Below, piece by piece: positions 20,595 through 32,891 of a stretch of DNA of 64,000 nucleotides (position 1 is its first letter; the number at the start of each line of letters is the position of its first letter). The notes under the pieces are model-generated. The model saw nothing but the letters and a program-made list of their open reading frames with translations. It was not told the origin of the DNA and searched no databases. Location: the NCBI GenBank assembly GCA_963678675.1, contig OY783192.1, positions 23,702,875 to 23,766,874 of the forward strand, in the 5' to 3' direction. The DNA is from Xiphydria camelus. Lineage: Eukaryota > Arthropoda > Insecta > Hymenoptera > Xiphydriidae. Both the position numbers and the translations under genes were made by a program.

Positions 20595-22627
20595 TGACGT
20601 CTCGCTGTGGAGACTCTGGTGAGATGGCAACCAAAATTTAGTACGCAGACTGATAATCAAGCAGCTAATTCGGTAGAATAGCCTAGACAGAATAATGAGT
20701 TCCAATGCTACGACGATCAACGTAAGATTCACTATAATATTGATCGTCGTGGAATTTAAGGTCATTTTTCTGTCTAGGCAATTCTACCGTATTAGCTGCT
20801 GTCGTCATTATCGTTGGTTGTCGTGGAATTTTAGGTCATTCTTCTGTCTGGGCAATCCTATCGAGTTGGCTGCTGTCGTCATTACCTCGCCAGGGCGTCA
20901 ATCGTGATCGTATATTAACTATATCGCTTCTTCAGCATTAAGCCATGTCAACTTGCTACTTAGCTTACACCTATGTATTAATATTCTATACGCGAATTCT
21001 ACGTCTACCGCTTACTTCTCCGATCTGCCGGTGAGGTGCAAGACCGAAAGTCGTCCTTCTCTTGGTGCCACCTCTGATTTGACCAGCAGGATTTCTCCTG
21101 CGATAGCTACTACTATATAGCAGTGGTGGATTACTCCGTTTCCCGGGAGCGTCAAATACTGAGGCCACGTCAAACCTCTTGACAGGAATCGCGCACCACT
21201 GGGAATCAGTCGGCGGTTCTACGGCAATTCTCGCTTCTCCGCTTGGAATACCCGCCCAGTGATTCTCCTGAATAATTCGACATCTCGTGTGATGCCTGGC
21301 ACGAGATCTCAACCGGCAATCACCTTTGCAAATGGCCAACCATTTGCGTGATACCAGTGCTGCGTTGAAGATTGATTTTTCATCCAATTTTCGAAAAATC
21401 ATCTGAGTCACCTCGATCGGAAGTTCTTCCGTAAAGTCGATTCGGGGAGGACCGCGGCAGATGCCGATTGCTCGCAGAAAGGACTTGAAGAACTCCATGT
21501 CGATGCTTCAGTGACGAGTCGTCGATTGAACGCTACTCATCGAGAACTGCCATTATATGCATGAGCGGACCTGGCGTTGCGCATCCGGAGCGCCTTGCTG
21601 CGCATGGTGCATTTCGTGCGGTCACTGAAGTCACTCTGTCGCGTAGCCGTGGATGCTGCCATGTATGCGTACGCCAACCTCACCAACTGATAATACCGAA
21701 ACGGTGAGTGTTCCGTAAGGAAGGAGAAAGAATGAACCGGTCCGGTTTGGTGAAACAAGAGAGTCATATATTCATTGGGCTAAAATGGTAACAGAAATCG
21801 TACGAATCTAGAACTTGAAAACACGCGTAGGTTAATCGGTTTGATGAGCACTGATTGCGAAAGATGACTCACGGCTGTAAAGACACACCGATCGACGTAG
21901 AGGCACTGATCACTTGATTACAAGAATATGGAACTAATACAACTGAACAACGTGTATTCGGTTGCGGTTTATATATCTTACAACTAACAGATAGTGGGGA
22001 TAGCGTGGGCGATGCGGTACGCCCTGATTCGCTGAATGAGAATGCCGGTGTAGATAGCGCGAGCTATGCGGTGTGCCATGATTGGCTAGAAAAAAGGTGT
22101 AAACGCGGGGGATGACGCTTCCAGGATTCACGTGACTAACGGGATCGAGCGGTGGTTGCCCTTACCGTACGGAGGAGTCGGATTGTCTTGGAGGAATGAT
22201 TCGACCTCCATTACCTGGGTACGCTGTCTATTAGGATTTCCTAGAAGAATGGCTTTTCCGATAGACAATCGGTTAGATCTCGTCGCTACATCTCAGTATA
22301 AGCGGGTTAAGCAATCGACGGCTAGTGGTAATTAGTAAAGTGAATTAGTTAGGTGACGCGTGACTCATTAAGAAGCGTCCGGCAATTAGCTTTTCGGGAA
22401 ATGTACGGGACTGCAAGTGCATTCACAGCCCCTGCTTTGGCCTTAACAGTGCGAGAGTACGGAACATCGCGGCGTTCAAAGTAAGTAACTGTTGTCGTCG
22501 CGGGACTGTGAAATTGTAGACATCGTGATCACGCTCCAAGCTTGAAAGAGAGTACATTTCATCGTGGAAATAAATCATGCCCACGCCGCTCCACCAACAG
22601 TCAAGTTGTGTGCTACCCGATATTATC
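20595..22627. repeat. Unit 11, class C, 33-bp deletion
   Basis: As unit 10 upstream of the gene but without R90G. Has ttacaagaata, the state also seen in units 17-23. Confidence 0.95.
20986..21498 (-). CDS. F-box protein, array copy 11
   Basis: Consensus protein, although the deletion haplotype upstream is the one usually linked to R90G. Confidence 0.74.
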   Translation of the reverse strand: MEFFKSFLRAIGICRGPPRIDFTEELPIEVTQMIFRKLDEKSIFNAALVSRKWLAICKGDCRLRSRARHHTRCRIIQENHWAGIPSGEARIAVEPPTDSQWCAIPVKRFDVASVFDAPGKRSNPPLLYSSSYRRRNPAGQIRGGTKRRTTFGLAPHRQIGEVSGRRRIRV

Positions 22628-24693
22628 TGACGTCTCGCTGTGGAGACTCTGGTGAGATGGCAACCAAAATTTAGTACGCAGACTGATAATCAAGCAGCTA
22701 ATTCGGTAGAATAGCCTAGACAGAATAATGAGTTCCAATGCTACGACGATCAACGTAAGATTCACTATAATATTGATCGTCGTGGAATTTAAGGTCATTT
22801 TTCTGTCTAGGCAATTCTACCGTATTAGCTGCTGTCGTCATTATCGTTGGTTGTCGTGGAATTTTAGGTCATTCTTCTGTCTGGGCAATCCTATCGAGTT
22901 GGCTGCTGTCGTCATTACCTCGCCAGGGCGTCAATCGTGATCGTATATTAACTATATCGCTTCTTCAGCATTAAGCCATGTCAACTTGCTACTTAGCTTA
23001 CACCTATGTATTAATATTCTATACGCGAATTCTACGTCTACCGCTTACTTCTCCGATCTGCCGGTGAGGTGCAAGACCGAAAGTCGTCCTTCTCTTGGTG
23101 CCACCTCTGATTTGACCAGCAGGATTTCTCCTGCGATAGCTACTACTATATAGCAGTGGTGGATTACTCCGTTTCCCGGGAGCGTCAAATACTGAGGCCA
23201 CGTCAAACCTCTTGACAGGAATCGCGCACCACTGGGAATCAGTCGGCGGTTCTACGGCAATTCTCGCTTCTCCGCTTGGAATACCCGCCCAGTGATTCTC
23301 CTGAATAATTCGACATCTCGTGTGATGCCTGGCACGAGATCTCAACCGGCAATCACCTTTGCAAATGGCCAACCATTTGCGTGATACCAGTGCTGCGTTG
23401 AAGATTGATTTTTCATCCAATTTTCGAAAAATCATCTGAGTCACCTCGATCGGAAGTTCTTCCGTAAAGTCGATTCGGGGAGGACCGCGGCAGATGCCGA
23501 TTGCTCGCAGAAAGGACTTGAAGAACTCCATGTCGATGCTTCAGTGACGAGTCGTCGATTGAACGCTACTCATCGAGAACTGCCATTATATAGGCCTACA
23601 CTCTGCGGTCGCGCGGCGGACTGCGCATGAGCGGACCTGGCGTTGCGCATCCGGAGCGCCTTGCTGCGCATAGTGCGTTTCGTGCGGTCACTGAAGTCAC
23701 TCTGTCGCGTAGCAGTGGATGCTGCCATGTATGCGTACGCCAACCTCACCAACTGATAATACCGAAACGGTGAGTGTTCCGTAAGGAAGGAGAAAGAATG
23801 AACCGGTCCGGTTTGGTGAAACAAGAGAGTCATATATTCATTGGGCTAAAATGGTAACAGAAATCGTACGAATCTAGAACTTGAAAACACGCGTAGGTTA
23901 ATCGGTTTGATGAGCACTGATTGCGAAAGATGACTCACGGCTGTAAAGACACACCGATCGACGTAGAGGCACTGATCACTTGATTACGAGAATATGGAAC
24001 TAATACAACTGAACAACGTGTATTCGGTTGCGGTTTATATATCTTACAACTAACAGATAGTGGGGATAGCGTGGGCGATGCGGTACGCCCTGATTCGCTG
24101 AATGAGAATGCCGGTGTAGATAGCGCGAGCTATGCGGTGTGCCATGATTGGCTAGAAAAAAGGTGTAAACGCGGGGGATGACGCTTAGAGGAGTCACGTG
24201 CCTAACGGGATCGAGCGGTGGTTGCCCTTACCGTACGGAGGAGTCGGATTGTCTTGGAGGAATGATTCGACCTCCAATACCTGGGTACGCTGTCTATTAG
24301 GATTTCCTAGAAGAATGGCTTTTCCGATAGACAATCGGTTAGATCTCGTCGCTACATCTCAGTATAAGCGGGTTAAGCAATCGACGGCTAGTGGTAATTA
24401 GTAAAGTGAATTAGTTAGGTGACGCGTGACTCATTAAGAAGCGTCCGGCAATTAGCTTTTCGGGAAAGGTACGGGACTGCAAGTGCATTCACAGCCCCTG
24501 CTTTGGCCTTAACAGTGCGAGAGTACGGAACATCGCGGCGTTCAAAGTAAGTAACTGTTGTCGTCGCGGGACTGTGAAATTTTAGACATCGTGATCACGC
24601 TCCAAGCTTGAAAGAGAGTACATTTCATCGTGTTAATAAATCATGCCCACGCCGCTCCACCAACAGTCAAGTTGTGTGCTACCCGATATTATC
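22628..24693. repeat. Unit 12, class A, full length
   Basis: Sister of unit 8 (gcatagtgcg). Confidence 0.95.
23019..23531 (-). CDS. F-box protein, array copy 12
   Basis: Consensus protein, no amino-acid change. Confidence 0.74.
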   Translation of the reverse strand: MEFFKSFLRAIGICRGPPRIDFTEELPIEVTQMIFRKLDEKSIFNAALVSRKWLAICKGDCRLRSRARHHTRCRIIQENHWAGIPSGEARIAVEPPTDSQWCAIPVKRFDVASVFDAPGKRSNPPLLYSSSYRRRNPAGQIRGGTKRRTTFGLAPHRQIGEVSGRRRIRV

Positions 24694-26726
24694 TGACGTC
24701 TCGCTGTGGAGACTCTGGTGAGATGGCAACCAAAATTTAGTACGCAGACTGATAATCAAGCAGCTAATTCGGTAGAATAGCCTAGACAGAATAATGAGTT
24801 CCAATGCTACGACGATCAACGTAAGATTCACTATAATATTGATCGTCGTGGAATTTAAGGTCATTTTTCTGTCTAGGCAATTCTACCGTATTAGCTGCTG
24901 TCGTCATTATCGTTGGTTGTCGTGGAATTTTAGGTCATTCTTCTGTCTGGGCAATCCTATCGAGTTGGCTGCTGTCGTCATTACCTCGCCAGGGCGTCAA
25001 TCGTGATCGTATATTAACTATATCGCTTCTTCAGCATTAAGCCATGTCAACTTGCTACTTAGCTTACACCTATGTATTAATATTCTATACGCGAATTCTA
25101 CGTCTACCGCTTACTTCTCCGATCTGCCGGTGAGGTGCAAGACCGAAAGTCGTCCTTCTCTTGGTGCCACCTCTGATTTGACCAGCAGGATTTCTCCTGC
25201 GATAGCTACTACTATATAGCAGTGGTGGATTACTCCGTTTCCCGGGAGCGTCAAATACTGAGGCCACGTCAAACCTCTTGACAGGAATCGCGCACCACTG
25301 GGAATCAGTCGGCGGTTCTACGGCAATTCCCGCTTCTCCGCTTGGAATACCCGCCCAGTGATTCTCCTGAATAATTCGACATCTCGTGTGATGCCTGGCA
25401 CGAGATCTCAACCGGCAATCACCTTTGCAAATGGCCAACCATTTGCGTGATACCAGTGCTGCGTTGAAGATTGATTTTTCATCCAATTTTCGAAAAATCA
25501 TCTGAGTCACCTCGATCGGAAGTTCTTCCGTAAAGTCGATTCGGGGAGGACCGCGGCAGATGCCGATTGCTCGCAGAAAGGACTTGAAGAACTCCATGTC
25601 GATGCTTCAGTGACGAGTCGTCGATTGAACGCTACTCATCGAGAACTGCCATTATATGCATGAGCGGACCTGGCGTTGCGCATCCGGAGCGCCTTGCTGC
25701 GCATGGTGCATTTCGTGCGGTCACTGAAGTCACTCTGTCGCGTAGCCGTGGATGCTGCCATGTATGCGTACGCCAACCTCACCAACTGATAATACCGAAA
25801 CGGTGAGTGTTCCGTAAGGAAGGAGAAAGAATGAACCGGTCCGGTTTGGTGAAACAAGAGAGTCATATATTCATTGGGCTAAAATGGTAACAGAAATCGT
25901 ACGAATCTAGACCTTGAAAACACGCGTAGGTTAATCGGTTTGATGAGCACTGATTGCGAAAGATGACTCACAGCTGTAAAGACACACCGATCGACGTAGA
26001 GGCACTGATCACTTGATTACGAGAATATGGAACTAATACAACTGAACAACGTGTATTCGGTTGCGGTTTATATATCTTACAACTAACAGATAGTGGGGAT
26101 AGCGTGGGCGATGCGGTACGCCCTGATTCGCTGAATGAGAATGCCGGTGTAGATAGCGCGAGCTATGCGGTGTGCCATGATTGGCTAGAAAAAATGTGTA
26201 AACGCGGGGGATGATGCTTCCAGGAGTCACGTGCCTAACGGGATCGAGCGGTGGTTGCCCTTACCGTACGGAGGAGTCGGATTGTCTTGGAGGAATGATT
26301 AGACCTCCATTACCTGGGTACGCTGTCTATTAGGATTTCCTAGAAGAATGGCTTTTCCGATAGACAATCGGTTAGATCTCGTCGCTACATCTCAGTATAA
26401 GCGGGTTAAGCAATCGACGGCTAGTGGTAATTAGTAAAGTGAATTAGTTAGGTGACGCGTGACTCATTAAGAAGCGTCCGGCAATTAGCTTTTCGGGAAA
26501 GGTACGGGACTGCAAGTGCATTCACAGCCCCTGCTTTGGCCTTAACAGTGCGAGAGTACGGAACATCGCGGCGTTCAAAGTAAGTAACTGTTGTCGTCGC
26601 GGGACTGTGAAATTTTAGACATCGTGATCACGCTCCAAGCTTGAAAGAGAGTACATTTCATCGTGTTAATAAATCATGCCCACGCCGCTCCACCAACAGT
26701 CAAGTTGTGTGCTACCCGATATTATC
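24694..26726. repeat. Unit 13, class B, 33-bp deletion
   Basis: Sister of unit 9; all linked markers agree. Confidence 0.95.
25085..25597 (-). CDS. F-box protein, array copy 13 (R90G)
   Basis: R90G as in copy 9. Confidence 0.73.
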   Translation of the reverse strand: MEFFKSFLRAIGICRGPPRIDFTEELPIEVTQMIFRKLDEKSIFNAALVSRKWLAICKGDCRLRSRARHHTRCRIIQENHWAGIPSGEAGIAVEPPTDSQWCAIPVKRFDVASVFDAPGKRSNPPLLYSSSYRRRNPAGQIRGGTKRRTTFGLAPHRQIGEVSGRRRIRV

Positions 26727-28792
26727 TGACGTCTCGCTGTGGAGACTCTGGTGAGATGGCAACCAAAATTTAGTACGCAGACTGATAATCAAGCAGCTAA
26801 TTCGGTAGAATAGCCTAGACAGAATAATGAGTTCCAATGCTACGACGATCAACGTAAGATTCACTATAATATTGATCGTCGTGGAATTTAAGGTCATTTT
26901 TCTGTCTAGGCAATTCTACCGTATTAGCTGCTGTCGTCATTATCGTTGGTTGTCGTGGAATTTTAGGTCATTCTTCTGTCTGGGCAATCCTATCGAGTTG
27001 GCTGCTGTCGTCATTACCTCGCCAGGGCGTCAATCGTGATCGTATATTAACTATATCGCTTCTTCAGCATTAAGCCATGTCAACTTGCTACTTAGCTTAC
27101 ACCTATGTATTAATATTCTATACGCGAATTCTACGTCTACCGCTTACTTCTCCGATCTGCCGGTGAGGTGCAAGACCGAAAGTCGTCCTTCTCTTGGTGC
27201 CACCTCTGATTTGACCAGCAGGATTTCTCCTGCGATAGCTACTACTATATAGCAGTGGTGGATTACTCCGTTTCCCGGGAGCGTCAAATACTGAGGCCAC
27301 GTCAAACCTCTTGACAGGAATCGCGCACCACTGGGAATCAGTCGGCGGTTCTACGGCAATTCTCGCTTCTCCGCTTGGAATACCCGCCCAGTGATTCTCC
27401 TGAATAATTCGACATCTCGTGTGATGCCTGGCACGAGATCTCAACCGGCAATCACCTTTGCAAATGGCCAACCATTTGCGTGATACCAGTGCTGCGTTGA
27501 AGATTGATTTTTCATCCAATTTTCGAAAAATCATCTGAGTCACCTCGATCGGAAGTTCTTCCGTAAAGTCGATTCGGGGAGGACCGCGGCAGATGCCGAT
27601 TGCTCGCAGAAAGGACTTGAAGAACTCCATGTCGATGCTTCAGTGACGAGTCGTCGATTGAACGCTACTCATCGAGAACTGCCATTATATAGGCCTACAC
27701 TCTGCGGTCGCGCGGCCGACTGCGCATGAGCGGACCTGGCGTTGCGCATCCGGAGCGCCTTGCTGCGCATGGTGCGTTTCGTGCGGTCACTGAAGTCACT
27801 CTGTCGCGTAGCAGTGGATGCTGCCATGTATGCGTACGCCAACCTCACCAACTGATAATACCGAAACGGTGAGTGTTCCGTAAGGAAGGAGAAAGAATGA
27901 ACCGGTCCGGTTTGGTGAAACAAGAGAGTCATATATTCATTGGGCTAAAATGGTAACAGAAATCGTACGAATCTAGAACTTGAAAACACGCGTAGGTTAA
28001 TCGGTTTGATGAGCACTGATTGCGAAAGATGACTCACGGCTGTAAAGACACACCGATCGACGTAGAGGCACTGATCACTTGATTACGAGAATATGGAACT
28101 AATACAACTGAACAACGTGTATTCGGTTGCGGTTTATATATCTTACAACTAACAGATAGTGGGGATAGCGTGGGCGATGCGGTACGCCCTGATTCGCTGA
28201 ATGAGAATGCCGGTGTAGATAGCGCGAGCTATGCGGTGTGCCATGATTGGCTAGAAAAAAGGTGTAAACGCGGGGGATGACGCTTAGAGGAGTCACGTGC
28301 CTAACGGGATCGAGCGGTGGTTGCCCTTACCGTACGGAGGAGTCGGATTGTCTTGGAGGAATGATTCGACCTCCAATACCTGGGTACGCTGTCTATTAGG
28401 ATTTCCTAGAAGAATGGCTTTTCCGATAGACAATCGGTTAGATCTCGTCGCTACATCTCAGTATAAGCGGGTTAAGCAATCGACGGCTAGTGGTAATTAG
28501 TAAAGTGAATTAGTTAGGTGACGCGTGACTCATTAAGAAGCGTCCGGCAATTAGCTTTTCGGGAAAGGTACGGGACTGCAAGTGCATTCACAGCCCCTGC
28601 TTTGGCCTTAACAGTGCGAGAGTACGGAACATCGCGGCGTTCAAAGTAAGTAACTGTTGTCGTCGCGGGACTGTGAAATTTTAGACATCGTGATCACGCT
28701 CCAAGCTTGAAAGAGAGTACATTTCATCGTGTTAATAAATCATGCCCACGCCGCTCCACCAACAGTCAAGTTGTGTGCTACCCGATATTATC
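26727..28792. repeat. Unit 14, class A, full length
   Basis: Near-identical to unit 15. Confidence 0.95.
27118..27630 (-). CDS. F-box protein, array copy 14
   Basis: Consensus protein, no amino-acid change. Confidence 0.74.
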   Translation of the reverse strand: MEFFKSFLRAIGICRGPPRIDFTEELPIEVTQMIFRKLDEKSIFNAALVSRKWLAICKGDCRLRSRARHHTRCRIIQENHWAGIPSGEARIAVEPPTDSQWCAIPVKRFDVASVFDAPGKRSNPPLLYSSSYRRRNPAGQIRGGTKRRTTFGLAPHRQIGEVSGRRRIRV

Positions 28793-30858
28793 TGACGTCT
28801 CGCTGTGGAGACTCTGGTGAGATGGCAACCAAAATTTAGTACGCAGACTGATAATCAAGCAGCTAATTCGGTAGAATAGCCTAGACAGAATAATGAGTTC
28901 CAATGCTACGACGATCAACGTAAGATTCACTATAATATTGATCGTCGTGGAATTTAAGGTCATTTTTCTGTCTAGGCAATTCTACCGTATTAGCTGCTGT
29001 CGTCATTATCGTTGGTTGTCGTGGAATTTTAGGTCATTCTTCTGTCTGGGCAATCCTATCGAGTTGGCTGCTGTCGTCATTACCTCGCCAGGGCGTCAAT
29101 CGTGATCGTATATTAACTATATCGCTTCTTCAGCATTAAGCCATGTCAACTTGCTACTTAGCTTACACCTATGTATTAATATTCTATACGCGAATTCTAC
29201 GTCTACCGCTTACTTCTCCGATCTGCCGGTGAGGTGCAAGACCGAAAGTCGTCCTTCTCTTGGTGCCACCTCTGATTTGACCAGCAGGATTTCTCCTGCG
29301 ATAGCTACTACTATATAGCAGTGGTGGATTACTCCGTTTCCCGGGAGCGTCAAATACTGAGGCCACGTCAAACCTCTTGACAGGAATCGCGCACCACTGG
29401 GAATCAGTCGGCGGTTCTACGGCAATTCTCGCTTCTCCGCTTGGAATACCCGCCCAGTGATTCTCCTGAATAATTCGACATCTCGTGTGATGCCTGGCAC
29501 GAGATCTCAACCGGCAATCACCTTTGCAAATGGCCAACCATTTGCGTGATACCAGTGCTGCGTTGAAGATTGATTTTTCATCCAATTTTCGAAAAATCAT
29601 CTGAGTCACCTCGATCGGAAGTTCTTCCGTAAAGTCGATTCGGGGAGGACCGCGGCAGATGCCGATTGCTCGCAGAAAGGACTTGAAGAACTCCATGTCG
29701 ATGCTTCAGTGACGAGTCGTCGATTGAACGCTACTCATCGAGAACTGCCATTATATAGGCCTACACTCTGCGGTCGCGCGGCCGACTGCGCATGAGCGGA
29801 CCTGGCGTTGCGCATCCGGAGCGCCTTGCTGCGCATGGTGCGTTTCGTGCGGTCACTGAAGTCACTCTGTCGCGTAGCAGTGGATGCTGCCATGTATGCG
29901 TACGCCAACCTCACCAACTGATAATACCGAAACGGTGAGTGTTCCGTAAGGAAGGAGAAAGAATGAACCGGTCCGGTTTGGTGAAACAAGAGAGTCATAT
30001 ATTCATTGGGCTAAAATGGTAACAGAAATCGTACGAATCTAGAACTTGAAAACACGCGTAGGTTAATCGGTTTGATGAGCACTGATTGCGAAAGATGACT
30101 CACGGCTGTAAAGACACACCGATCGACGTAGAGGCACTGATCACTTGATTACGAGAATATGGAACTAATACAACTGAACAACGTGTATTCGGTTGCGGTT
30201 TATATATCTTACAACTAACAGATAGTGGGGATAGCGTGGGCGATGCGGTACGCCCTGATTCGCTGAATGAGAATGCCGGTGTAGATAGCGCGAGCTATGC
30301 GGTGTGCCATGATTGGCTAGAAAAAAGGTGTAAACGCGGGGGATGACGCTTAGAGGAGTCACGTGCCTAACGGGATCGAGCGGTGGTTGCCCTTACCGTA
30401 CGGAGGAGTCGGATTGTCTTGGAGGAATGATTCGACCTCCAATACCTGGGTACGCTGTCTATTAGGATTTCCTAGAAGAATGGCTTTTCCGATAGACAAT
30501 CGGTTAGATCTCGTCGCTACATCTCAGTATAAGCGGGTTAAGCAATCGACGGCTAGTGGTAATTAGTAAAGTGAATTAGTTAGGTGACGCGTGACTCATT
30601 AAGAAGCGTCCGGCAATTAGCTTTTCGGGAAAGGTACGGGACTGCAAGTGCATTCACAGCCCCTGCTTTGGCCTTAACAGTGCGAGAGTACGGAACATCG
30701 CGGCGTTCAAAGTAAGTAACTGTTGTCGTCGCGGGACTGTGAAATTTTAGACATCGTGATCACGCTCCAAGCTTGAAAGAGAGTACATTTCATCGTGTTA
30801 ATAAATCATGCCCACGCCGCTCCACCAACAGTCAAGTTGTGTGCTACCCGATATTATC
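28793..30858. repeat. Unit 15, class A, full length
   Basis: Near-identical to unit 14, so the pair is a recent single-unit duplication. Confidence 0.95.
29184..29696 (-). CDS. F-box protein, array copy 15
   Basis: Consensus protein, no amino-acid change. Confidence 0.74.
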   Translation of the reverse strand: MEFFKSFLRAIGICRGPPRIDFTEELPIEVTQMIFRKLDEKSIFNAALVSRKWLAICKGDCRLRSRARHHTRCRIIQENHWAGIPSGEARIAVEPPTDSQWCAIPVKRFDVASVFDAPGKRSNPPLLYSSSYRRRNPAGQIRGGTKRRTTFGLAPHRQIGEVSGRRRIRV

Positions 30859-32891
30859 TGACGTCTCGCTGTGGAGACTCTGGTGAGATGGCAACCAAAA
30901 TTTAGTACGCAGACTGATAATCAAGCAGCTAATTCGGTAGAATAGCCTAGACAGAATAATGAGTTCCAATGCTACGACGATCAACGTAAGATTCACTATA
31001 ATATTGATCGTCGTGGAATTTAAGGTCATTTTTCTGTCTAGGCAATTCTACCGTATTAGCTGCTGTCGTCATTATCGTTGGTTGTCGTGGAATTTTAGGT
31101 CATTCTTCTGTCTGGGCAATCCTATCGAGTTGGCTGCTGTCGTCATTACCTCGCCAGGGCGTCAATCGTGATCGTATATTAACTATATCGCTTCTTCAGC
31201 ATTAAGCCATGTCAACTTGCTACTTAGCTTACACCTATGTATTAATATTCTATACGCGAATTCTACGTCTACCGCTTACTTCTCCGATCTGCCGGTGAGG
31301 TGCAAGACCGAAAGTCGTCCTTCTCTTGGTGCCACCTCTGATTTGACCAGCAGGATTTCTCCTGCGATAGCTACTACTATATAGCAGTGGTGGATTACTC
31401 CGTTTCCCGGGAGCGTCAAATACTGAGGCCACGTCAAACCTCTTGACAGGAATCGCGCACCACTGGGAATCAGTCGGCGGTTCTACGGCAATTCTCGCTT
31501 CTCCGCTTGGAATACCCGCCCAGTGATTCTCCTGAATAATTCGACATCTCGTGTGATGCCTGGCACGAGATCTCAACCGGCAATCACCTTTGCAAATGGC
31601 CAACCATTTGCGTGATACCAGTGCTGCGTTGAAGATTGATTTTTCATCCAATTTTCGAAAAATCATCTGAGTCACCTCGATCGGAAGTTCTTCCGTAAAG
31701 TCGATTCGGGGAGGACCGCGGCAGATGCCGATTGCTCGCAGAAAGGACTTGAAGAACTCCATGTCGATGCTTCAGTGACGAGTCGTCGATTGAACGCTAC
31801 TCATCGAGAACTGCCATTATATGCATGAGCGGACCTGGCGTTGCGCATCCGGAGCGCCTTGCTGCGCATGGTGCGTTTCGTGCGGTCACTGAAGTCACTC
31901 TGTCGCGTAGCCGTGGATGCTGCCATGTATGCGTACGCCAACCTCACCAACTGATAATACCGAAACGGTGAGTGTTCCGTAAGGAAGGAGAAAGAATGAA
32001 CCGGTCCGGTTTGTTGAAACAAGAGAGTCATATATTCATTGGGCTAAAATGGTAACAGAAATCGTACGAATCTAGACCTTGAAAACACGCGTAGGTTAAT
32101 CGGTTTGATGAGCACTGATTGCGAAAGATGACTCACAGCTGTAAAGACACACCGATCGACGTAGAGGCACTGATCACTTGATTACGAGAATATGGAACTA
32201 ATACAACTGAACAACGTGTATTCGGTTGCGGTTTATATATCTTACAACTAACAGATAGTGGGGATAGCGTGGGCGATGCGGTACGCCCTGATTCGCTGAA
32301 TGAGAATGCCGGTGTAGATAGCGCGAGCTATGCGGTGTGCCATGATTGGCTAGAAAAAAGGTGTAAACGCGGGGGATGACGCTTAGAGGAGTCACGTGCC
32401 TAACGGGATCGAGCGGTGGTTGCCCTTACCGTACGGAGGAGTCGGATTGTCTTGGAGGAATGATTCGACCTCCAATACCTGGGTACGCTGTCTATTAGGA
32501 TTTCCTAGAAGAATGGCTTTTCCGATAGACAATCGGTTAGATCTCGTCGCTACATCTCAGTATAAGCGGGTTAAGCAATCGACGGCTAGTGGTAATTAGT
32601 AAAGTGAATTAGTTAGGTGACGCGTGACTCATTAAGAAGCGTCCGGCAATTAGCTTTTCGGGAAAGGTACGGGACTGCAAGTGCATTCACAGCCCCTGCT
32701 TTGGCCTTAACAGTGCGAGAGTACGGAACATCGCGGCGTTCAAAGTAAGTAACTGTTGTCGTCGCGGGACTGTGAAATTTTAGACATCGTGATCACGCTC
32801 CAAGCTTGAAAGAGAGTACATTTCATCGTGTTAATAAATCATGCCCACGCCGCTCCACCAACAGTCAAGTTGTGTGCTACCCGATATTATC
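30859..32891. repeat. Unit 16, class A, 33-bp deletion
   Basis: Deletion with ccgtggatg, tctagacctt and cacagctg as in units 9 and 13, but gtgcgtttcg and a class A 3' half. Confidence 0.95.
31250..31762 (-). CDS. F-box protein, array copy 16
   Basis: Consensus protein, no amino-acid change. Confidence 0.74.
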   Translation of the reverse strand: MEFFKSFLRAIGICRGPPRIDFTEELPIEVTQMIFRKLDEKSIFNAALVSRKWLAICKGDCRLRSRARHHTRCRIIQENHWAGIPSGEARIAVEPPTDSQWCAIPVKRFDVASVFDAPGKRSNPPLLYSSSYRRRNPAGQIRGGTKRRTTFGLAPHRQIGEVSGRRRIRV

